The notes under the pieces: generated by a model
Told to the model about the DNA's origin: nothing
Database searches by the model: none
The model's input: the letters and a program-made list of their open reading frames with translations, nothing else
Shown: in pieces, positions 47,134-55,947 of the stretch
Numbering within the stretch: position 1 is the first letter of the stretch
How the letters are laid out: every line of letters begins with the position of its first letter
Assembly: GCF_000372885.1 (NCBI RefSeq)
Contig: NZ_KB889967.1
Coordinates: forward strand, 186,001-250,000
Direction: 5' to 3'
From: Methyloversatilis thermotolerans
GTDB taxonomy: Bacteria; Pseudomonadota; Gammaproteobacteria; Burkholderiales; Rhodocyclaceae
DNA: 64,000 nucleotides
Made by a program: the position numbers and the translations under genes

Positions 47134-47547
47134 TCAGCGCGGCGGTTGTGCCGCCACGGTCTGCCAGCCCTCCGGGCAGGCCCGTACATACGGGTAATAG
47201 CCATTGGACGACGGGCAGAAGTACCAGACATTGTTTGAGGGCGACACCGCGGGTGCCGGCGCACTGGCCACCGGCTCGCGTTCCACGTACACCGGCGGCG
47301 AACGTTCGATCACCACCTGCGGCGGCACATAGGCCGGTGCATACACCACCGGCGGCGGATAGTAATAGCGCGGCGGGCCGTACCAGGGGCCGTAGCCCGG
47401 TCCATAGCCGGGGCCGATCAGCACGCCGAATCCGATGTCGACATGCGGACGGCCGTGCCAGTGACCGGGATCCGCCCATGCGCCGCCGCTGGCCAGCAGA
47501 CCGAGGCCGGTCGCCAGCAGGAGCGCGCGTGTTCTGTACTTGTTCAT
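47134..47547 (-). CDS. Exported protein with C-terminal YYPYV motif
   Basis: A 137-residue secreted protein. A Sec signal (MNKYRTRALLLATGLGLLAS, ending about GGAWA) is followed by a His/Gly/Tyr/Pro-rich middle (GHWHGRPHVDIGFGVLIGPG and YGPPRYYYPPPVVYAP). The C-terminus is WYFCPSSNGYYPYVRAC, PEGWQTV. The last 30 residues match those of the downstream lipoprotein, pointing to a shared module with two cysteines. AAGGCAC-type upstream sequence; 13 bases separate it from the next gene, so the two are likely one transcript. No known function. Confidence 0.7.
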   Translation of the reverse strand: MNKYRTRALLLATGLGLLASGGAWADPGHWHGRPHVDIGFGVLIGPGYGPGYGPWYGPPRYYYPPPVVYAPAYVPPQVVIERSPPVYVEREPVASAPAPAVSPSNNVWYFCPSSNGYYPYVRACPEGWQTVAAQPPR

Positions 47548-47772
47548 GAGGTGCCTTTCCGTACCGCGAAAGCCGCCGGTACACAGGCGATCATGGTGCG
47601 CCGCTGTCAATCGGCAGTAACGCAGGCGTATCCGGGTGTTGCAGCGCGGCGCCGCGTCGTCGTCCGGGCGCTCGACCGCCGGCACGGGCCGATCACCCGC
47701 GCATGCGGCCAGATCCACCGCGCGGCGTGCCAAGCGGCGGCGCGGCGGGCCCCCGGGCCGCGCCTGCTTCCG

Positions 47773-48801
47773 TCAGCCGGCGCGCAGCGCTTCGCCGAGC
47801 TGGAACACCGACATGGCGTAGAAATAGGACCGGTTGTAGCGGGTGATGGCGTAGAAATTGCGGAACCCGAGCCAGTATTCGGTCGGTGCGTCCGGCGTGA
47901 CCAGATCGACCAGCGTGGCCGGTTTGGCGATCAAGGCCTCTTCGCGCAGCGGCCGGGCTCCGGCGGCGGCGGCCGTCGCCGCGTCGATCGACGGCTCGAC
48001 ACCGGCGGCCACCAGTGGCGCGGCCGCGCTGTCGTCGATCAGGATGCGCTGCGCCACCGGCTGTCCCGCCTCCCAGCCGTGGGCGCTCAGATAGGCGGCC
48101 ACGCTGCCGATCGCATCCACCGGACTGTCGATCAGATCGCTGCGCCCGTCGCCATCGAAATCGACCGCGAAACGGCGCCAGCTGCTCGGCAGGAACTGCG
48201 GATAGCCGAGCGCGCCGGCGTAGGAGCCGCGAAAGTCGCCGGCACTGCGTCCCAGATCGCGCGCCAGCATGAACAGCTCCCCCAGTTCGCGCCGGAACAG
48301 TTCGGCGCGCGGCGGCCAGGTGAAGGCCAGTGTGGACAGTGCGTCCAGCAGCTCGAAATCGCCGGTGTGCCGGCCGTAGAGCGTTTCCACGCCGATGATG
48401 GCGGCGACGATTTCGCGCGGCACGCCGTACTGCGCTTCCGCCCGCTCGAAGGCCGATGCCCAGGCGGACAGGAAGTCCAGGCCGGCCCGGATGCGCACCG
48501 GCTCGACGAAGCGGCTGCGATAACGCGCCCACGATTTCACCGCCGGGCTGGAGGGCGGGCGGATGAGCTGTATCACCCTGGGCTGCAGCCGCACGTCGGT
48601 GAACTGCGCCAGCAAAGTGCCTTCGTCAAAACCCTGGGCGGCCGCGAGTTCGGCACAGAAGGCACGCACGTCGTCGCGCTCCGAGAACCGCTCGGGCGTC
48701 GAGCGCACGCGCGCCGGCAGCGCCGGCGACAGCAGCAGCGCGCCGGCAGCGATCAGGGCGCGGCGCCGCGAGGAAGAGGGGGGGATGATGGTATCGGTCA
48801 T
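47773..48801 (-). CDS. mltB: Lytic murein transglycosylase MltB
   Basis: Cuts peptidoglycan glycan strands, leaving 1,6-anhydromuramic acid. The 342-residue precursor has a twin-arginine-like or Sec signal (SSSRRRALIAAGALLLSPAL). The catalytic glutamate is E139 in AAIIGVETLYGRHTGDF. The conserved SYAGALGYPQFLPSSWRRFA, DFDGDGRSDL and YNRSYFYAMSVFQLGEAL are present. No lipobox cysteine, so it may be soluble in the periplasm. The start ATG at 48801 overlaps the tgpA stop by four bases, linking it to the moxR-DUF58-tgpA operon. Confidence 0.94.
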   Translation of the reverse strand: MTDTIIPPSSSRRRALIAAGALLLSPALPARVRSTPERFSERDDVRAFCAELAAAQGFDEGTLLAQFTDVRLQPRVIQLIRPPSSPAVKSWARYRSRFVEPVRIRAGLDFLSAWASAFERAEAQYGVPREIVAAIIGVETLYGRHTGDFELLDALSTLAFTWPPRAELFRRELGELFMLARDLGRSAGDFRGSYAGALGYPQFLPSSWRRFAVDFDGDGRSDLIDSPVDAIGSVAAYLSAHGWEAGQPVAQRILIDDSAAAPLVAAGVEPSIDAATAAAAGARPLREEALIAKPATLVDLVTPDAPTEYWLGFRNFYAITRYNRSYFYAMSVFQLGEALRAG

Positions 48802-50783
48802 GTTCGTGTTCGATGTCGGCGCAAGCTTGCGGTCAGCGTCCTGATGTCGCGGGCAGCCGTGGCGGCATCGGCACCACCATAGCGTGCCGCCGCATACAGT
48901 GTAGCCGCAGCGTCCGCGATGCCGGCCAGTTCCGGGCGCTGGCGCGCGACGCGCGCGGCGTAATCGAGCGGCCCTTCCCAGTCCTCGCGTGGCAGTCCCG
49001 TGCGGGCCATCCGTTTGCCGAAGGTCCGCCATGCGCGCGCCAGAGGGTCTTCCCGCCGCTGCCGGCGCAGTGCCCACAGCGTGAGCACGATCGCAAACGC
49101 GGCGCACAGCGATGCCATCCATGCGGTGAGGGTCTGCCAGTCCGGCTGCTGCATGCCCATTCGCGCCAGCAGTTCACGCTGCTTCTGTTGGTCGTACGAC
49201 AGTACCCATTGGTTCCACGCATTGTTCGCGGCGTCGAGGCGGTGGCGCAGCGCGCGCAGCCAGCCCGCATCGAGGCGTGCCGCGAAGGGGACCGGCTCCG
49301 ACGAGGGCAGGGCGGCCAGGCCGCGTTCCACCCGCTCCGGCAGTATGGCGGCCGTGGGATCAACGCGTCGCCAGCCTTCTTCGGCCAGCCACACTTCGGC
49401 CCAGGCGTGCGCCTCGGACTGACGTACCACGATGAAATTGTCGACCGGATTGAGCTCACCGCCGAGATAGCCGGTCACCACGCGCGCCGGCACGCCGGCC
49501 GCCCGCATCAGGAACACGAAGGCGCCGGCATAGTGTTCGCAGAAGCCGCGACGCGTTTCGAACATGAACTGGTCCACCGCGTCGCTGCCCAGCAGCGGCG
49601 GCGTCAGGGTATAGACATAGGGTTCGCGCCGGAACAGGTGCAACGCGGCGGCCACCACCTCCGCGTCGCTGTCAGCCTGATCGCGCAGCGACTGTGCCAG
49701 CGCACGCGCACGTGGATTGCCGGACGCCGGCAACTGGCGCGCCGCCTTCAGCCAGCCTGACCATTCGTCGCGGCCGGGACGGGCCGAGGTGACCGATTCG
49801 AAGCGGTCGCGTCGCCGGTCGCGCACGACGTCGCGCCGCACGACCTGCCAGTCGTCGGTGATGCGTGCGTCCGCCGGCAGCGCGGCCACGCTTTCCAGCG
49901 CGAACAACCAGGGCTTGCCATGCGGCTCCAGGGTGATTTCATAGGCGGTCCGAGTGCCTTCGAGCGACCCTGGCAGGGCGCGTCCCACCTGGCGCGCGCT
50001 CGCGCCCTGGCGCCACACGCGCCCGTCGAAATCGGTGAGCACCGGCCCGCGCCAGTAGAGCTCGCGCCGCGCCGGCAGCGCGCCATCGAAGCGCGCGCGG
50101 AAGGCGATCTCGCCGGACAGGCTGAGCTGCGATATCGAACCCGGCTCCATGCTATCCGACAGACCGGAACGTGCACCGTGCGCATCCACCGGCAGTCCCC
50201 ACAGCGGTCCGGGCACGCGCGGGAACAGCACGAACAGCACCAGCATGAAGGGGGTGGCCTGCAGCAGCATGAAGGCGGATCGCCGCAGCAGCGCACCCAC
50301 TGCCGCCGGTGGGCCGGTGAGCGCGATCAGCGCGGCGGTGATGACCACCATGGAGCCGAACAGCAGCACCGCGATGGCGGGTTCCTGCGAATCGAGAAAG
50401 GCGGCCAGCAGCATGAAATAGCCGAGCAGCACGACGGTGTGGCCGTCGCGCACGCTGCGCAGTTCGTGCAGCTTGAGCACCAGCAGCAGCGTCAGCAGCG
50501 CCACACCGGGTTCGCGTCCGAACAGACGGCCGAAGCTCAGCGCCACGCCGGCGCAGCAGGCGATCACGACCAGTATCTTCACTGCGCGGCTGGCACCGGG
50601 CCAGCCGAGATGCCACTGCGCAAGACGCCAGATGAACAGCAGCAGCGCGACCGCATCGAGCCAGGGTGGCAGGTATTCCGCGTGCGGTGCGAGTGCGCAT
50701 GCCGCGACCGCCATCAACCATGCCACGCGTGCGCGGCCGAGCGCTTCGTCCTTCGTTGCGCGCGGGCGCAGCAGCTGCATCAT
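48798..50783 (-). CDS. tgpA: TgpA-family membrane transglutaminase-like protein
   Basis: A 661-residue membrane protein of the DUF3488/transglutaminase (TgpA) family. Several N-terminal membrane helices (to about residue 185, e.g. LDAVALLLFIWRLAQWHL, LHELRSVRDGHTVVLLGYFM) precede a periplasmic domain with the papain-like triad: Cys in TRRGFCEHYAGAF, His in SEAHAWAEVWL, Asp in WRRVDPTAA. One more helix (about 555-580) and a cytoplasmic tail follow. In Pseudomonas aeruginosa the homologue is essential, substrate unknown. Overlaps both neighbours by four bases. Confidence 0.92.
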   Translation of the reverse strand: MMQLLRPRATKDEALGRARVAWLMAVAACALAPHAEYLPPWLDAVALLLFIWRLAQWHLGWPGASRAVKILVVIACCAGVALSFGRLFGREPGVALLTLLLVLKLHELRSVRDGHTVVLLGYFMLLAAFLDSQEPAIAVLLFGSMVVITAALIALTGPPAAVGALLRRSAFMLLQATPFMLVLFVLFPRVPGPLWGLPVDAHGARSGLSDSMEPGSISQLSLSGEIAFRARFDGALPARRELYWRGPVLTDFDGRVWRQGASARQVGRALPGSLEGTRTAYEITLEPHGKPWLFALESVAALPADARITDDWQVVRRDVVRDRRRDRFESVTSARPGRDEWSGWLKAARQLPASGNPRARALAQSLRDQADSDAEVVAAALHLFRREPYVYTLTPPLLGSDAVDQFMFETRRGFCEHYAGAFVFLMRAAGVPARVVTGYLGGELNPVDNFIVVRQSEAHAWAEVWLAEEGWRRVDPTAAILPERVERGLAALPSSEPVPFAARLDAGWLRALRHRLDAANNAWNQWVLSYDQQKQRELLARMGMQQPDWQTLTAWMASLCAAFAIVLTLWALRRQRREDPLARAWRTFGKRMARTGLPREDWEGPLDYAARVARQRPELAGIADAAATLYAAARYGGADAATAARDIRTLTASLRRHRTRT

Positions 50784-51733
50784 GACGGCAGACCGTACAG
50801 CGCGAGGCGGCGCAGCGCCTCGTCGCGCTGGGCGGGGCCGGCGGCCGGTGCCAGCCCCTGACCCGGCAGCGCGAGCCCGTACTGCAGACCGGCCACGTCG
50901 GCATCAAGCACCCAGCCGGTGAGCCGGGCGATGCGCTGTTCCGGCGCAAGATCGGCCGGCAGGCGCTCGAAATCCAGCCACAATTCGCCGCCGCCGCGGC
51001 CTTCGAACTGTTTGGTCAGCAGCGGCGCATCGGGCGCGCGCGCCCAGGCCTTCCACGCGACATGGCGCGGCGAGTCGGCGGCGCGATGGTCGCGCAGCCC
51101 GAAGAACTCGTCCAGCCCGTCGCCACCCGCCCGGTCGCCCACAAGCCCGGCGTCGGCCGGCGGCAGCGCCGGACGACGCACCTCCGGCGACGGCCACACC
51201 AGACAGCGCCGTCGCGGCTGCGCATAAGACCAGGCGCGTATCAGTCCGAGCGGATAGCGGGTTTCCAGGCGCACCCGGCCGGGCGCGAGCCAGCCACGCC
51301 GTTGAGTCGGCAGCAGCAGTTCAGCGGTGCGCCTTTCGCCCGGCGCGATATCCACCATCACCGGCGGCGCGCCAGGCATGCTCAGCATGATGGCGGCGCG
51401 CGGCCGCGACTCCGGATTGCCCAGTGCGATCACGATGCGCGCCGGCTGGCCGGCGAACACCGGCTGCGGAGGCAATTCGTCCAGTTCCAGCGCGAGCAGG
51501 TTGCGGAAGGTGTGCAGCAGCGCCACCTGACCCAGGCCGGCCAGCATGAACACCAGCGCGAATCCCAGACTCAGCGAATAGTTGATCGCGGTGAGCAGCA
51601 TGGCGACCAGCGCGCAGCCCCATACCAGGCCGACCGCGGTCGGCAGTACGAAGATGCGGCGCCGGTCCAGCGTCAGCGGCAGCTCGGGCGGGCCGCCGAG
51701 CGAAGCCAGCCAGCGGCGGAGGGCTTCGCGCAT
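50780..51733 (-). CDS. DUF58 domain protein
   Basis: A 317-residue protein with two N-terminal membrane helices (about 30-70: VGLVWGCALVAMLLTAINYS, LGFALVFMLAGLGQVALLH) and a DUF58/von-Willebrand-A-like soluble domain. The characteristic DUF58 segment is GDGLDEFFGLRDHRAADSPR then HVAWKAWAR. DUF58 proteins partner with MoxR ATPases, whose gene is directly upstream (one-base overlap), and with TgpA, four-base overlap downstream. The start ATG at 51733 is chosen since the upstream extension lacks protein character. Confidence 0.9.
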   Translation of the reverse strand: MREALRRWLASLGGPPELPLTLDRRRIFVLPTAVGLVWGCALVAMLLTAINYSLSLGFALVFMLAGLGQVALLHTFRNLLALELDELPPQPVFAGQPARIVIALGNPESRPRAAIMLSMPGAPPVMVDIAPGERRTAELLLPTQRRGWLAPGRVRLETRYPLGLIRAWSYAQPRRRCLVWPSPEVRRPALPPADAGLVGDRAGGDGLDEFFGLRDHRAADSPRHVAWKAWARAPDAPLLTKQFEGRGGGELWLDFERLPADLAPEQRIARLTGWVLDADVAGLQYGLALPGQGLAPAAGPAQRDEALRRLALYGLPS

Positions 51734-52647
51734 CAGTGCGGCAGCGGCACGGCCTGAATCAGCGCGCGTGCGGCGTCTTCGGCGGGGGCCGGTTCGAGCA
51801 GCGGCAGACGGTGCAGCGCAACCGCCGGCAGCACACTCTGGATGTCTTCCGGCAGCACATGGGCGCGCCCCGCGATCAGTGCATGGGCCCGCGCCGCAGC
51901 CAGCAGTGCGAGACCGGCGCGCGGGCTCAGCCCGAGCCGGTAGTGGCCGCTGCTGCGCGTGTGGATGATCAGCGCCTGCACGTAGTCGATCAGTGCATCG
52001 GCCACATGCAATGACGCAGCCTGCTGCCTCCACCGCGTCAGCAGCGCCGCGTCGGCCACCGGCGCCAGATCGGCCAGCAGGCTGCGGCGGTCGCGACCGG
52101 TCAGCAAGGCGCGTTCGGCGGCCGGGTCGGGATAGCCCATGGTGATGCGCATGGTGAAGCGGTCGAGCTGGGATTCGGGCAGCGGGAAGGTGCCGATCTG
52201 GCTTGCCGGATTCTGCGTCGCGATGACGAAAAACGGCTCGGGCAGGGCACGCGTTTCGCCGTCGACGCTCACCTGGTGTTCCTCCATCGCCTCCAGCAGC
52301 GCACTCTGGGTGCGCGGCGTGGCGCGGTTCACCTCGTCTGCCAGCAGTACCTGGGTGAATACCGGGCCGGGGTGGAAGCGGAAGCCGCCGGTGTCGCGCT
52401 CGAACACGGATACGCCCAGAATGTCCGCCGGCAGCAGATCGCTGGTGAACTGCACGCGCCGGAAATCCAGTCCGAACAGTCGGGCCATCACGTGCGCCAG
52501 CGTGGTCTTGCCGGTGCCGGGTACATCCTCGATCAGAAGGTGGCCGCCGGCGATCATGCAGGCGAGCGCAAGTTCGAGTCGGTCGCGCTTGCCGAGGATG
52601 AGGGCGGACGCCGCGTCGACCAGGCCGCGGGGTGTGGATGGGATCAT
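51733..52647 (-). CDS. MoxR-family AAA+ ATPase
   Basis: AAA+ ATPase of 304 residues of the MoxR/RavA type, thought to act as a chaperone-like activator for partner proteins with VWA/DUF58 domains. Walker A is IEDVPGTGKTTLAHV (K47), Walker B is VLLADEVNRATPRTQSALLE, and sensor 1 is FFVIATQNPASQIGTFPLPE. First gene of moxR-DUF58-tgpA-mltB; all four overlap by one to four bases. Divergent from the deacetylase gene, with 143 bases between. Confidence 0.93.
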   Translation of the reverse strand: MIPSTPRGLVDAASALILGKRDRLELALACMIAGGHLLIEDVPGTGKTTLAHVMARLFGLDFRRVQFTSDLLPADILGVSVFERDTGGFRFHPGPVFTQVLLADEVNRATPRTQSALLEAMEEHQVSVDGETRALPEPFFVIATQNPASQIGTFPLPESQLDRFTMRITMGYPDPAAERALLTGRDRRSLLADLAPVADAALLTRWRQQAASLHVADALIDYVQALIIHTRSSGHYRLGLSPRAGLALLAAARAHALIAGRAHVLPEDIQSVLPAVALHRLPLLEPAPAEDAARALIQAVPLPH

Positions 52648-52790
52648 GTCTTGAGCTGGGTTAAGGTGTAGCGGGATAATCGGCGCGATAGTGACAATCT
52701 GGAATCGTGATCACAAGCAGCGGATGGCGGACAACGAGCAGTTCCGGCATACCGGGCGGACCGGACAGCAGGGAGAGAGGAGACCATGCG

Positions 52791-53714
52791 GTGACAACCG
52801 CATACATAACACACCGCGACTGCGCGCTGCACGACATGGGCCCGCATCACCCCGAGTGCCCGCAACGGCTCGCCGCGATACAGGACAGGCTGATCGCCAG
52901 CGGGCTGGACGCCTATCTGTCCCACCACGACGCACCGGTGGCGGATATCGACATGCTGTCGCGCGCCCATTCGCCGGAGTACCTGCGACAGATTTTCGAT
53001 TCGGTGCCGGGTTCCGGCATCGTGCATCTCGACCCGGATACCGCGATGTGCCCCAATTCGCTGCGTGCCGCGTTGCGCGCGGCCGGCGCTGGCGTGCACG
53101 CCACCGATCTGGTGATGGCGGGCGCGGTCAGCAGCGCATTCTGTGCCGTGCGCCCGCCCGGACATCATGCGGAGTACGCCCGCGCGATGGGCTTCTGCTT
53201 CTTCAACAACGTGGTGGTTGCAGCGCGTCACGCGCTGGAGAAGCACGGGCTGGAGCGCGTGGCCATCATTGATTTCGATGTGCATCACGGAAATGGCACC
53301 GAGAACATCGTCGCCCACGACAGCCGTATCCTGATGGTCAGCATTTTCCAGCACCCCTTCTATCCATACAGCGGTGCCGAGCCACTGGCCGACAATCTGT
53401 GCAATGTGCCGCTGCCGGCCGGCACCCGCGGCGAGGGCTTCCGCGAGGTGGTCAGTTCGCGCTGGCTGCCTCGGCTGGAGGCTTTTGCGCCGCAGATGCT
53501 GTTCATTTCAGCCGGCTTCGACGCCCACTACGAGGACGACATGGCGTCTCTGGGACTGGTCGAAGCCGACTATGCCTGGGTGAGCCAGGAGCTGATGAAG
53601 ATCGCGCACCGCCACGCCAAAGGGCGGGTCGTGTCCATGCTGGAAGGCGGCTACGCCCTGTCGGCCCTGGGTCGCAGCGCGGTCGAGCACATCCGCGCGC
53701 TGGCCGAACTTTGA
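52791..53714 (+). CDS. Histone deacetylase family protein
   Basis: Zinc-dependent deacetylase (class II/HdaH-acetylpolyamine amidohydrolase type), 307 residues. It shows THRDCALHDMGPHHPECPQR at the start, the catalytic pair H125-H126 in RPPGHHAEYARAMGFCFFNN, and the zinc ligands in DFDVHHGNGT (D161, H165 region). LFISAGFDAHYEDDMA and EGGYALSAL complete the fold. GTG start at 52791 with GAGAGGAGA about seven bases upstream; an out-of-frame ATGCGGTGA immediately before it overlaps the start. Substrate unknown: acetylated lysine, polyamine or small molecule. A good promoter for dapA lies after its stop. Confidence 0.93.
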   Translation: MTTAYITHRDCALHDMGPHHPECPQRLAAIQDRLIASGLDAYLSHHDAPVADIDMLSRAHSPEYLRQIFDSVPGSGIVHLDPDTAMCPNSLRAALRAAGAGVHATDLVMAGAVSSAFCAVRPPGHHAEYARAMGFCFFNNVVVAARHALEKHGLERVAIIDFDVHHGNGTENIVAHDSRILMVSIFQHPFYPYSGAEPLADNLCNVPLPAGTRGEGFREVVSSRWLPRLEAFAPQMLFISAGFDAHYEDDMASLGLVEADYAWVSQELMKIAHRHAKGRVVSMLEGGYALSALGRSAVEHIRALAEL

Positions 53715-53765
53715 CGCGTTGCCGGCCGGTATCGCTTCATTACACCTCTTAACATCGCATGGCTG

Positions 53766-53794
53766 TTGGGCGGATGGTGACGCTCCGGTAGAAT
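53766..53794 (+). promoter_or_regulatory. Sigma-70-type promoter of dapA
   Basis: TTGGGC (53766-53771), a 17-base spacer and TAGAAT (53789-53794). The -10 matches five of six positions and the -35 starts TTG. Transcription would begin near 53801, about 28 bases before the dapA ATG. Confidence 0.55.
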
Positions 53795-53828
53795 CCCGGG
53801 TTTCCCAGCCGAAGCCCCTGTTTCATTC

Positions 53829-54707
53829 ATGATTACCGGATCGCTCGTCGCCATCGTCACCCCCATGCACGAGGATGGCTGTCTTGACCTTGCCAGCCTG
53901 CGTCGCCTGATCGATTTCCACATTGCCGAAGGCACCGACGGCATCGTCATCGTCGGCACCACCGGTGAATCGCCCACCGTCGATTACGACGAGCACTGCG
54001 AACTGATCAAGGTGACGGTCGAGCACAGTGCCGGGCGCATTCCGGTGATCGCCGGTACCGGTGCCAATTCCACGCGAGAGGCGATCGAACTGGCGCGCTT
54101 TGCGAAGTCGGTCGGTGTCGATGCCTGCCTGTCGGTCGTGCCCTACTACAACAAGCCGACGCAGGAGGGGCTTTATCGCCACTTCCGCGCCCAGGCCGAG
54201 GCGGTCGACGTGCCCTTCATCCTGTACAACGTACCGGGTCGAACCGTGGCCGATCTGGCCAACGACACGACGATACGGCTGTCGGAAATCCCCAATATCG
54301 TCGGCATCAAGGACGCCACCGGCAATCTCGACCGGGCTGGTGAACTGGTGAATCGCGCGCCCGAAGGTTTCGCGCTGTACAGCGGCGATGACGCGTCTAC
54401 GGCCGCCTTCATCCTGATGGGCGGCCATGGATCGATTTCGGTCACGGCCAATGTGGCACCGCGGCTGATGCACGAAATGAATGCTGCCGCGCTGGCCGCC
54501 GACGCGGTCAAGGCGCGCGCCATCAACGCCCGGCTGACCGGTCTGCACCGTCAGCTCTTCTGTGAAGCCAATCCCATCCCGGTGAAGTGGGCGGTGAACC
54601 AGATGGGCCTCTGTGGCCCGACGCTGCGTCTGCCGCTGACCGAACTGGCAGCGCAATACCATGAGCAGGTCCGTGCCGCGATGAAGCAGGCCGGCGTGCT
54701 CGCCTGA
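53829..54707 (+). CDS. dapA: 4-hydroxy-tetrahydrodipicolinate synthase DapA
   Basis: Condenses pyruvate with aspartate semialdehyde at the start of the lysine/diaminopimelate branch, using the product of asd. The 292-residue protein has the Schiff-base lysine K161 in [12 protein letters not shown]133 in ILYNVPGRT, and the GTTGESPT substrate loop at 43-50. bamC follows after 22 bases, the conserved dapA-bamC (nlpB/dapX) pair. Confidence 0.98.
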   Translation: MITGSLVAIVTPMHEDGCLDLASLRRLIDFHIAEGTDGIVIVGTTGESPTVDYDEHCELIKVTVEHSAGRIPVIAGTGANSTREAIELARFAKSVGVDACLSVVPYYNKPTQEGLYRHFRAQAEAVDVPFILYNVPGRTVADLANDTTIRLSEIPNIVGIKDATGNLDRAGELVNRAPEGFALYSGDDASTAAFILMGGHGSISVTANVAPRLMHEMNAAALAADAVKARAINARLTGLHRQLFCEANPIPVKWAVNQMGLCGPTLRLPLTELAAQYHEQVRAAMKQAGVLA

Positions 54708-54729
54708 ACGCCCCTTGGTGCACGTCCCG

Positions 54730-55890
54730 ATGAATCTGCCGAAGTTGTCCGCGCTGTGCGTGGTACTGGTGAGCATGCTGACCGGCTGCTCGATGTTCGA
54801 CCGGGTGATGGAATCCGGCAAGGTCGATTACAAGGCGCAGGCCAAGCGCGCGCCGCGCCTTGACCTGCCGCCGGATCTCACGCTCCCGACGCAGAGCGAT
54901 CGCTACGCGGTGCCCGATTCGGGAGGGCGCGGTTCGGCCACCGCCTCGGCCTACAACGCCGACCGTGCTGCGGGCAATACGACGGTCAGCCCGCAGCAGG
55001 CCGGTGTGCTGCCCAAGGTGGACAACATGCGCATCGAGCGATCCGGCTCACAGCGCTGGCTGGTGGTCAACGCGACGCCTGACCAGTTGTGGCCGCAGGT
55101 GCGCGAATTCTGGCAGGAAACCGGCTTCCTGATCGACGTCGAACAGCCCGACGCCGGCGTCATGGAAACAGACTGGAACGAGAACCGCGCCAAGCTGCCC
55201 GATGACATCATCCGCAACACCATAGGCCGGCTGATCGATACGCTGTACTCGACGCCGGAGCGCGACAAGTACCGCACCCGGCTCGAGCCGGGTGCCGAGC
55301 CGGGCACCACCGAGATCTACATCAGCCATCGCGGGGTGGTCGAGGTATATGTGAACGAGCGCGGCGACAGCACCATGTGGCAGCCGCGTCCGCCCGATCC
55401 CGAACTGGAGGCGGAAATGCTGCGTCGCCTGATGGTCCGTCTGGGCGCCGACAACGAACGCGCCAAGGCGCAGGTGGCCGCGTCCGCCCAGCCGGCGGCA
55501 GAACGGGCGCGTCTGGTGTCGGCCGACAAGGGCAGTTCACTGCAGGTCGCCGAAGGCTTCGACCGCGCATGGCGACGCGTCGGTCTGGCGCTTGACCGGG
55601 TCGGCTTCACGGTCGAAGACCGCGACCGCTCGCAGGGCGTCTATTTCGTGCGCTATGTCGATCCCGAAGTCGACGCCACCGGCAAGAAGGACGGCGGCAT
55701 CATATCCAAGCTGCTGTTCTTCCTGCCTGACGACAAGCCGGATCCCAAGGCCGGACAGAACCAGTACCGCGTGCTGGTCAAGGGCCAGGACAAGCAGAGC
55801 ACGGTGCAGGTGCTGACGCGCGAAGGCGGCCAGGACGACAGCAAGACGGCGAAGCGCATCCTGACGCTGCTGTACGAACAGTTGCGCTGA
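54730..55890 (+). CDS. bamC: Outer membrane assembly lipoprotein BamC
   Basis: Lipoprotein of the beta-barrel assembly (BAM) complex, formerly NlpB/DapX. The 386-residue precursor has the lipobox MLTGC (Cys about residue 20), an extended N-terminal region that binds BamD (PRLDLPPDLTLPTQSDRYAV) and two helix-grip domains (about 100-210, NMRIERSGSQRWLVVNATPD; and about 270-385, SLQVAEGFDRAWRRVGLALD). ATG at 54730 is chosen at the signal peptide; an upstream GTG at 54715 is less likely. Confidence 0.94.
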   Translation: MNLPKLSALCVVLVSMLTGCSMFDRVMESGKVDYKAQAKRAPRLDLPPDLTLPTQSDRYAVPDSGGRGSATASAYNADRAAGNTTVSPQQAGVLPKVDNMRIERSGSQRWLVVNATPDQLWPQVREFWQETGFLIDVEQPDAGVMETDWNENRAKLPDDIIRNTIGRLIDTLYSTPERDKYRTRLEPGAEPGTTEIYISHRGVVEVYVNERGDSTMWQPRPPDPELEAEMLRRLMVRLGADNERAKAQVAASAQPAAERARLVSADKGSSLQVAEGFDRAWRRVGLALDRVGFTVEDRDRSQGVYFVRYVDPEVDATGKKDGGIISKLLFFLPDDKPDPKAGQNQYRVLVKGQDKQSTVQVLTREGGQDDSKTAKRILTLLYEQLR

Positions 55891-55947
55891 GCATGACCGC
55901 GGCGCGGGGCATTTGCCGCTCCGCGCGGGTGCCGCAGCGTCCCCGGG

